DNA of 64,000 bases from Scytonema tolypothrichoides VB-61278 (GTDB lineage: Bacteria; Cyanobacteriota; Cyanobacteriia; Cyanobacteriales; Nostocaceae): assembly GCF_000828085.3 (NCBI RefSeq), contig NZ_JXCA02000001.1, positions 283,296 through 347,295 of the forward strand, given 5' to 3'. The position numbers and the translations under genes are program-made. The notes under the pieces are model-generated. The model made no database searches, was not told the DNA's origin, and saw only the letters and a list, made by a program, of their open reading frames with translations. Of this stretch, positions 8,569-14,718 are shown piece after piece. Position 1 is the first letter of the stretch; each line of letters begins with the position of its first letter.

Positions 8569-9245
8569 ATGAAATTAACTGGTCAGCAATACAAACAATT
8601 CACACAAGCTCTAATTGAGGCATTTCCAGAACAGCAAAGACTTGCTGAATTAGTACAATTCCAGTTTGGAAAAAACCTAAATGCAATCGCAATGGGCAAT
8701 GACTTAAAAGCAATTGTCTTTAGATTAATTCAAGCCGCAGAAGCTGAAGGATGGGTTGATAATTAGTTGTTTTCCACTTAATACAGCAGCTTGACAACCA
8801 AGGTCGCATACCAGAATTAATTCAGGGAGCATTGAATGAACGACCTGGTAATCCTGATGTGCAGAAAGTCGCTCAAGAAATTAACGCTATCGATTCCAAC
8901 GTTAGCAACGAATCAGTTTTCAAATCGTTTGAATTTGATGTGGTAACGGTGAATGCTCAAGGCTGGAAAATTAGCCGCAAAAGATGTCGAGCACAATGGT
9001 TTATACGACATGCATGGCAATGTCTGGGAATGGTGTGCTGATATTTGGCATGAAAACTATGAAGGAGCACCAAAAGATGGCAGTGCCTGTATCGGTGATA
9101 ATCGTTACAATACAATTTCCTGAAGGGTGGTTCTTGGAACGACCTTCGCGGTCTCTGCCGTTCGGCGTATCGCAGCATAATCTATCTGGGCTACGGCTAC
9201 GGATCCGACGGTTTCCGCGTTGCGTGTTCTGCCGCCTGGACTTAG
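8569..9245 (+). pseudogene. Decayed EAD1 / formylglycine-generating-enzyme-like fusion
   Basis: Bases 8569-8766 encode an effector-associated domain 1 (LTGQQYKQFTQALIEAFP, LAELVQFQFGKNLNAIA) ending in a premature TAG. The EAD1 tail resumes in another frame (LNERPGNPDVQKVAQEI, 8835-8885) and runs into the linker [15 protein letters not shown]. About 200 codons of the catalytic core are missing; then [20 protein letters not shown] and, after another frameshift near 9120, KGGSWNDLRGLCRSAYRS and YGSDGFRVACSAAW follow, typical C-terminal motifs of FGE-sulfatase (SUMF1) domains. At least three lesions are visible. Intact EAD1-FGE proteins occur in cyanobacterial conflict and diversity-generating loci. 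Confidence 0.82.
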
Positions 9246-9442
9246 TAGCCCTTTATACTTTTATCCTTTTTACCCTTTACTCTTTTTTCTTTTCTCTGGT
9301 GTCAGCGGAGCGAGATAAATTTTTTTCAGGAAATAGAGTTGCTCAAAATACAACCCACTTGAATATTCTAATTTAAAAATCCCTAAAACACAACTATTTC
9401 AGTATTGAGTGTTTTGGCGATTTCTTCAAATTTATGGAGTAT

Positions 9443-9685
9443 TTACCAAATTTCATTCCCAATTGCAATTCCGGTATCAACTTCAGAATGGAATTTCTCT
9501 GGTGTCATACCTTCTAGTAATTCATCAAGCGTATATTTTTTCGGCTTTCTTGGTGTGATGACAATGCTGTCACCCGAAATGCTCAAACTCACATCGCTTC
9601 CTTCTTGAATTTGTACCTGTTCTGCCAATGCTCTAGGAATGCGAACCGCTAAGCTGTTTCCCCATTTCGTAACGATGGTGGTCAT
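9443..9685 (-). CDS. MazE/AbrB-type antitoxin, orphan
   Basis: An 80-residue SpoVT/AbrB-fold DNA-binding protein like MazE antitoxins: TTIVTKWGNSLAVRIPRALA is the swapped-hairpin domain, and the acidic tail (LDELLEGMTPEKFHSEVD) is the toxin-binding arm. In an operon a MazF toxin would follow, but downstream there is only a short in-frame tail after the stop (LHKFEEIAKTLNTEIVVF) and no toxin ORF. It may be a solitary antitoxin or regulator, or the toxin has been lost. Confidence 0.8.
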   Translation of the reverse strand: MTTIVTKWGNSLAVRIPRALAEQVQIQEGSDVSLSISGDSIVITPRKPKKYTLDELLEGMTPEKFHSEVDTGIAIGNEIW

Positions 9686-9721
9686 AAATTTTCTAATGAT
9701 GTTGGCTGAGAGGATGTTTTA

Positions 9722-9852
9722 AAAGTTTTGGGCGAATAGAATTCGCTACTACACAAGCGAAGTCCGCCTGCGCGGACTAACCAAAAATTAACAGTTTTAA
9801 ACCCGCGCAGGCGGGTTTTGTCTATGTAGCCGCGACTTCCAGTCGCCTGGTC
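9722..9852. repeat. Dispersed GC-rich palindromic repeat
   Basis: Contains the complementary words gtccgcctgcgcggac and acccgcgcaggcgggt around an AT-rich centre, flanked by gaattcgctac and gtagccgcgacttccagtcgc. Repeats with this wording are common in Nostocales. An apparent ORF over it is not credible. Confidence 0.65.
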
Positions 9853-10020
9853 TAGTATGAATGGATACTCTACAAACATCCTCTGAAGAATGACACGCTC
9901 AAATCTTCTTTTCACATGTATCTACTTTGAAGATACATGACCTCTGCCAAAAACGTTAATTGTGAAGTTTTACAGCAATGCCTCTGAGTGATACATTTAT
10001 GTGCCTGCTCTTTCTCTGCA

Positions 10021-10111
10021 CTAAATCCCTGCTTTACGTTGATACAGTAACCAAATAAACAAAGGCGATCCAAAAAGTGCAGTCACAGCACCAACTGGTA
10101 ACTCCACAGCA
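10021..10111 (-). pseudogene. 3' remnant of a second FecCD-type permease
   Basis: About 80 bases (10032-10111) are roughly 91% identical to the 3' end of the intact permease (11951-12030), in the same orientation. The minus-strand reading is AVELPVGAVTALFGSPLF then IWLLYQRKAGI and a TAG at 10021-10023. The C-terminus differs from the intact gene (KAGI versus KGNFN), so it looks like a paralogue remnant, not a recent partial copy. Everything upstream of the last 30 codons is gone. Confidence 0.8.
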
Positions 10112-10182
10112 CTATAAAAAACCTGCCCTTGAGAGTCTTACTCAGGTGGTTTTGTTGACTGTGGAGCTAGATAAATTTCTGC

Positions 10183-10476
10183 TTAGTATTGGGCTTCGAC
10201 GATATACAACGCAGGATTAGCCTCTAACCAGGACAGATGTTTCTCCTGCGGCTCATGCTCAGAAATTGCGGCTTGATAAGCTTCTACACTTTCCCAATGC
10301 GCGACATTAATAAACTGAAACCGAGCGTTGGAATCTATACTGCGATGCAGGTTTGCGTCAATAAATCCTGAGGCATTTTTCAAAGATTGACCCGTTTGGT
10401 TCCACGTTTTGATGAATTCCGCTTCTTTGCCTTGAGGTACAGCAAAGACATTGATGAGTGTGACAGGTGAGGTCAT
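10183..10476 (-). CDS. Antibiotic-biosynthesis-monooxygenase (ABM) domain protein
   Basis: A 97-residue single-domain ABM/dimeric alpha-beta barrel protein: VTLINVFAVPQGKEAEFIKTW, a GFIDANLHRS strand, FQFINVAHWESVEAYQAAI and a C-terminal PALYIVEAQY. Such proteins oxidise or bind quinone-like and polyketide compounds; some are only stress-related. The start at 10476 has a good Shine-Dalgarno sequence (aaggag). It lies 22 bases downstream of the SDR gene on the same strand, so the pair forms an operon, probably under the divergent HxlR regulator. Confidence 0.85.
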   Translation of the reverse strand: MTSPVTLINVFAVPQGKEAEFIKTWNQTGQSLKNASGFIDANLHRSIDSNARFQFINVAHWESVEAYQAAISEHEPQEKHLSWLEANPALYIVEAQY

Positions 10477-10498
10477 TGGTGCTTCTCCTTGGTTATGA

Positions 10499-11233
10499 TT
10501 ATACAATGCCGCCATTTGCCCGCAAGCTCTGTCCCGTCACCCAGTGGGCATCGTCAGAAACCAGCATAGCAACGGCACTGGCAACATCATCCGGATGACC
10601 TAAACGTCCGAGTGGCGTTTGAGCAATTAGTTGATTGACTTGCTCTTGATCGAGTACTAATCCATCTGTATCGGTGACACCGGGAGAAACCGTGTTGACG
10701 GTAATGCCGCGTCTGCCCAACTCTTTCGCTAGTGCAGCACTAAAGTGCTCGATCGCCGCTTTGCAGCCTGCATATGCTCCCCCAGTGGGGATTGCCATTG
10801 CCGTACCACTAGTCGAGATACTGACAATCCGACCGCCATCTGCTAAATGATGGGCGGCTTGCTGTAGGGTAAAGTACACACCGCGCGTGATGTCGAACAT
10901 GCTGTTGTATTCGTCTTCGGTCATCTCTGAGGTGGGTTTGAAGATATTTTTTCCCGCTGCATTGTTGACCAAGATGTCTACTTTACCAAAGTGCTGTATG
11001 GTTTTCTCAAATAGGGCGCGAATCTCTTCCAGGTTACGCACATCTAGCTGATGTGCTATCGCCTGTGAACCTCCTGCTTCAATCGCCCGGACAACTTCCT
11101 CTGCTTTGTCTCGATTGCCCGCATAGGTGATCACAACATTTGCCCCGTCTCGTCCTAATCGTTCAGCAATCGCCCTTCCAATACCGCGAGAGGAACCGGT
11201 AATAATCGCAACTTTTCCCTGTAAAGATGACAT
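10499..11233 (-). CDS. SDR-family NAD(P)-dependent oxidoreductase
   Basis: A classical short-chain dehydrogenase of 244 residues. Visible are the cofactor motif TGSSRGIG (12-19), the adenine-pocket motif HQLDVRN, NNAAG (near 91), the catalytic Ser in SISTSGTA, YAGCK (Tyr and Lys of the YxxxK motif), the PG motif SPGVTDTDG and the C-terminal VTGQSLRANGG. It resembles 3-oxoacyl-ACP-reductase-like SDRs often paired with HxlR regulators. It probably reduces a carbonyl or quinone; the substrate is unknown. First gene of an operon with the ABM gene. Confidence 0.9.
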   Translation of the reverse strand: MSSLQGKVAIITGSSRGIGRAIAERLGRDGANVVITYAGNRDKAEEVVRAIEAGGSQAIAHQLDVRNLEEIRALFEKTIQHFGKVDILVNNAAGKNIFKPTSEMTEDEYNSMFDITRGVYFTLQQAAHHLADGGRIVSISTSGTAMAIPTGGAYAGCKAAIEHFSAALAKELGRRGITVNTVSPGVTDTDGLVLDQEQVNQLIAQTPLGRLGHPDDVASAVAMLVSDDAHWVTGQSLRANGGIV

Positions 11234-11292
11234 CGTGTTACTTGTTGATCGTAAAGATATTCATTCAACAATTACCAGGCTATATTTATGCT

Positions 11293-11308
11293 TACTTTTT
11301 GGGAAGTA
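11293..11308. promoter_or_regulatory. Candidate HxlR-family operator
   Basis: TACTTTTTGGGAAGTA has dyad arms TACTT and AAGTA separated by six bases and lies between the divergent SDR and HxlR genes. It resembles the site described for Bacillus YodB, an HxlR-family repressor. A direct repeat of cttacttttt (11291 and 11309) overlaps it. Operator function is inferred. Confidence 0.5.
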
Positions 11309-11351
11309 CTTACTTTTTTGTTCGTGCCTATAGATAGATGAGGTGAAGTAA

Positions 11352-11681
11352 ATGCCAGAAGAACAGACAGAAGGCACTGTATTTGTGCAGACAACATTAA
11401 AAGTGTTAGGCGGCAAGTGGAAGATTTTGATATTGTGGCACTTGAAAGATCGAACAAGACGATTCAGTGAACTGAAGCGATTAATGCCTGAAATCACAGA
11501 AAAAATGCTGATTCAACAACTTCGAGAACTAGAGAAAGATAAGATTGTCAATCGACATGTTTATTCAGATGTCCCTCCCAAAGTTGAGTATTCGTTCACC
11601 GATTACGGCAGAAGTCTTAAACCTGTTTTACAAGTCCTTTGTCATTGGGGCGAAGAACATCTAAAACGAGGAGAGACTTAG
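11352..11681 (+). CDS. HxlR-family winged-helix regulator
   Basis: A 109-residue MarR-like HxlR protein: LKVLGGKWKILILWHL, RRFSELKRLMPEITEKML, IQQLRELEKDKIVNRHVY and the wing PPKVEYSFTDYGRSL. The N-terminal Cys that lies just before this core in many redox-sensing members is absent (FVQTTLKVL); the only Cys is near the C-terminus (VLCHWGEE). It is divergent from the SDR-ABM operon across 118 bases and probably represses it and itself in response to a small electrophile or quinone. Confidence 0.9.
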   Translation: MPEEQTEGTVFVQTTLKVLGGKWKILILWHLKDRTRRFSELKRLMPEITEKMLIQQLRELEKDKIVNRHVYSDVPPKVEYSFTDYGRSLKPVLQVLCHWGEEHLKRGET

Positions 11682-11687
11682 ATGTAG

Positions 11688-11725
11688 CCTTCTAAAAATT
11701 GTCTCCATAATATCTCACGAATAAA
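11688..11725. repeat. Direct repeat B, copy 2
   Basis: The 38-base block matches 8397-8434 with four mismatches; the 25 bases 11701-11725 are identical to 8410-8434. It starts six bases after the HxlR stop codon. Confidence 0.7.
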
Positions 11726-11759
11726 TCAACTCTGGGATTTTGGCTATTACAAGAATTAA

Positions 11760-11910
11760 AGAAAAAATAAACCGCAAAGACGAGGCAGTGCGTTGCGGTG
11801 AGACCAGTGCTGCAGGAGGGTTTCCCTCCGTAGGCATCTGGCGAACCCGGAGGGGGGTTCCCCCCGTTGTAGCACCTGCCGTGCAAAGAGCACGAAGTTA
11901 AGAGAGTTTT
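11760..11910. repeat. Dispersed repeat with nested palindromes
   Basis: Includes the complementary words ggagggtttccctcc and ggaggggggttccccccg, with gcgttgcggtgagaccagtg between flanking cgcaaagacg and gtgcaaagagcacg. Similar wording appears at 43540-43620. It separates the HxlR and permease 3' ends. Confidence 0.6.
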
Positions 11911-11935
11911 AAAGGGTTTTTGCGTAAATCCTATA

Positions 11936-12934
11936 TTAATTAAAATTTCCTTTGCGTTGATACAACAACCAAATAAACAGAGGTGATCCAAAAAGCGCAG
12001 TGACAGCACCAACTGGTAACTCCACAGCACCCAAGCGAGACAGCAAATCAGCTGCTGTCAGAACTAAAGCACCACCAACAGCACTCAATGGTAAAACAAC
12101 TCGGTAATCTGTCCCAACGAACAAGCGGATTCCGTGGGGAACGATTAAGCCGACAAAACCAATTAATCCGGCGACACTTACAGCACCTGCGGCTAATAGT
12201 GTGGCTATAGCACCGATAAAAATGCGCGATCGCACCAAAGAAACCCCTAACCCAACAGCCAAGTCATCCCCCAAATTCAGTAAATTAACATTACGACCTA
12301 AGAAACTTCCCAGCAATAAGGATAAACAAATATATGGTCCGGCAATAACGACAACGTTCCATCCTCTTCCATTCAAGCTGCCAATCAGCCAATTTAATGC
12401 TGCTTGCACTTGTCCATTGTCTGTCAGCAGCAACAAAACCGATTGAATTGATCCAAATAATGAGCTAATCGCGACTCCACCCAAGATAAGCCGTTCAATT
12501 GAAATCCCATCTCCACTCTTCGCCAGCAGATAAACAAAAAGAGTTGTCAACAAGCTGCCAATCCAAGCAGCCAAAGGAACCCAACTCTGTAATACCCCTA
12601 AGGTGAATATTGGCACAACGACTAAACCAGCACCAGCAGAGATGCCAAGTAAGAATGGATCTGCCAGTCCATTGCGCAGCATTCCTTGAAGCAGTGCGCC
12701 AGACATTCCCAAAGCCGCACCTACCAGAATTGCTGCTAGAGTGCGAGGTAATCGTAAATCCCAGATAATTGTTTGATAGAGCGTATCGCCTTGACGGAGT
12801 ATTGCTTGCCACAATTGAGATGGAGTCATCCCGACCGCTCCAAATGACAGGGAAAGCCCTATCATGAAAAATAGTGCAACACTCAATGATAGAGTTGCCA
12901 GCAGCACACGGTTGCTTGAAATTCTTTTCTGCAC
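11936..12934 (-). CDS. FecCD/BtuC-family ABC importer permease
   Basis: A 332-residue inner-membrane permease with about ten helices. Family signatures are DLRLPRTLAAILVGAALGMS, GALLQGMLRNGLADPFLLG, ISAGAGLVV, the coupling region VAGLIGFVGLIVPHGIRLFV and a C-terminal GAVTALFGSPLFIWLLYQ. It probably forms a dimer served by the ATPase at 6051 and the binding protein at 5127, all on the minus strand and in the order permease, ATPase, binding protein, now interrupted by 5 kb. The promoter region upstream holds no recognisable riboswitch. Confidence 0.9.
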   Translation of the reverse strand: MQKRISSNRVLLATLSLSVALFFMIGLSLSFGAVGMTPSQLWQAILRQGDTLYQTIIWDLRLPRTLAAILVGAALGMSGALLQGMLRNGLADPFLLGISAGAGLVVVPIFTLGVLQSWVPLAAWIGSLLTTLFVYLLAKSGDGISIERLILGGVAISSLFGSIQSVLLLLTDNGQVQAALNWLIGSLNGRGWNVVVIAGPYICLSLLLGSFLGRNVNLLNLGDDLAVGLGVSLVRSRIFIGAIATLLAAGAVSVAGLIGFVGLIVPHGIRLFVGTDYRVVLPLSAVGGALVLTAADLLSRLGAVELPVGAVTALFGSPLFIWLLYQRKGNFN

Positions 12935-13226
12935 CTAAATGTTAATTGCTACTATTAATACTTACTTGACCGAAATAACACAGATAGTTTTTCTTATTTG
13001 ATATTAACTTAAATGCGCTAATTTTCGTCGTTGATTAAAGATTAAAGAATATTCTTAACTATAAAATTAAGTATCAAAAGGTACTCAAAGGCTCAGTAAG
13101 TTAAAATGAGTAGCGATAAACTATAAATTCGTGTTTTATTACTCTTGTGAGCCTACAGGTCTGTAGACTATTGATTATTGCATATTAACTCATAATTAGT
13201 CACTCATATGTCATCACTCACAACTC
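12935..13226. other. Divergent promoter region
   Basis: AT-rich spacer between the permease and radical SAM genes. No cobalamin riboswitch core, tRNA or repeat was recognised; promoters for both genes should lie here. Confidence 0.4.
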
Positions 13227-14561
13227 ATGGCTATCATTCATCCTGCCCGAATTACTAAAGTCCTACCAGATTCCATCGCTGCTGAAATTGGATTTGAACC
13301 AGGAGATGCAATTGTCAGCATCAACGGTACACATCCTCGTGATTTGATAGATTATCAGTTTTTGTGCGCTGATGAGGTCTTGGAATTAGAAGTTTTAGAC
13401 GCTACTGGCAAAACCCACTCCCTGGAAATCGAAAAAGATTATGACGAAGACTTAGGGTTAGAATTTGAAACAGCTCTATTTGATGGTTTGATTCAGTGTA
13501 ATAACCGTTGTCCGTTTTGCTTTATCGATCAGCAACCACCAGGTAAGCGCTCAAGCTTATACCTGAAAGATGATGATTACCGACTAAGCTTTTTGTATGG
13601 CTCTTACTTAACTCTTACCAATTTAGGTGAACGAGAATGGCAGCGAATTGAACAAATGCGGCTGTCTCCTTTGTATGTGTCTGTGCATGCGACTGAACCG
13701 GAAGTCAGAACTAAACTGCTGAAAAATGGGCGTGCAGGACAAATTTTGCAGCAAATCAAATGGTTTCAAAAAAGAAGACTGCAAATTCACGCACAAGTTG
13801 TGGTTTGTCCTAGTATTAATGATGGCGTTCATCTAGAACAAACACTGAGAAATTTAGCATCTTTTCATACTGGGGAAGTACCTGCTGTTGCTTCTGTGGC
13901 AGTGGTGCCAGTCGGTTTGACGCGGTTTCGTCCAGAACAAGATGAACTGATACCTGTGACTAGAGAGAAAGCACAAGAAGTCATTTCTCAGGTGCGATGG
14001 CTACAGCAAGAATTTCGCCGCAAAGGAAAAAACTGCCTTTGGCTTGCTGATGAATGGTTTTTAATTGCTGGTGTAGATTTACCAGATGAATCTGAATATA
14101 AAGACTATCCTCAAATAGATAATGGTGTTGGTTCTATTCGTCTGTTTCTGAAACAATTTACAGAAGCTGCTGACAAGTTGCTACCGCCAAAAGTTCAACC
14201 AAGAAAATTAACTTGGGTTGTTGGCAATGCAGTAGAACAAGCGTTTCAACCTATCTTGAAGCGATTGAATTCTGTTGAAGGTTTAGAGGTCAAAATGTGT
14301 GCTTTGTCAAGTGATTACTGGGGACAAAGTATTAGCGTTACTGGCTTGCTAACAGGTCATGATTTGCTTTTGAAGTTACAGGGGCAAGATTTGGGAGATG
14401 GAATTTTGCTACCAAATGTCATGCTAAAACATGGTGAATTGATATTCTTAGATGATATAAGTGTTGAGGATGTGGCTTGTAAGCTGGATGTCAAAATATT
14501 TCCAGTGGCGGGAGTTGAAGAGTTTCTTCAAACCTGTATAAAACCATTTAATGTACTATAA
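13227..14561 (+). CDS. PDZ-radical SAM-DUF512 protein (TIGR03279-like)
   Basis: A 444-residue protein with an N-terminal PDZ-like domain (residues 5-65: ARITKVLPDSIAAEIGFEPG, DAIVSINGTH), then the cysteine motif CNNRCPFC (C91, C95, C98) that binds a 4Fe-4S cluster for S-adenosylmethionine cleavage, and a C-terminal DUF512-type domain (LPPKVQPRKLTWVVG, VTGLLTGHDLLLKL, GILLPNVMLKHGELIFLDD). This architecture is conserved throughout cyanobacteria, but the substrate is unknown to me. The cysteine spacing CxxxCxxC is canonical. Starts at an ATG 11 bases after a short tcatcactcacaactc run. Confidence 0.9.
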   Translation: MAIIHPARITKVLPDSIAAEIGFEPGDAIVSINGTHPRDLIDYQFLCADEVLELEVLDATGKTHSLEIEKDYDEDLGLEFETALFDGLIQCNNRCPFCFIDQQPPGKRSSLYLKDDDYRLSFLYGSYLTLTNLGEREWQRIEQMRLSPLYVSVHATEPEVRTKLLKNGRAGQILQQIKWFQKRRLQIHAQVVVCPSINDGVHLEQTLRNLASFHTGEVPAVASVAVVPVGLTRFRPEQDELIPVTREKAQEVISQVRWLQQEFRRKGKNCLWLADEWFLIAGVDLPDESEYKDYPQIDNGVGSIRLFLKQFTEAADKLLPPKVQPRKLTWVVGNAVEQAFQPILKRLNSVEGLEVKMCALSSDYWGQSISVTGLLTGHDLLLKLQGQDLGDGILLPNVMLKHGELIFLDDISVEDVACKLDVKIFPVAGVEEFLQTCIKPFNVL

Positions 14562-14627
14562 TGAATCGTCTGGAAATTGTATTCAAAAACGAATCGCTGA
14601 GTTGCACTAATATATAGCGTGCCTGTA

Positions 14628-14692
14628 GGGTTTACCCTTCGGCTCCGCTCAGGGTAAACTTTGTTCTTTAAAGGGTGCCCTACGGGCAGATT
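14628..14692. repeat. Nested palindromic repeat
   Basis: Inner arms gtttaccct / agggtaaac and outer arms tgcctgtagggt / gtgccctacgggca give a two-level hairpin between the radical SAM and GH10-like genes. It may act as a terminator but lacks a T-run. Confidence 0.6.
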
Positions 14693-14718
14693 TTGAATTG
14701 TTAAAGCGAGAGTGTCTA

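Noticed and set aside
9682-9915. Minus-strand frame of 77 residues upstream of mazE
   Set aside because: It runs through a dispersed palindromic repeat and has no plausible domain.
12935-13226. Cobalamin riboswitch upstream of the permease
   Set aside because: Neither the B12-box-like core nor a long structured leader could be seen, so the substrate was left open.
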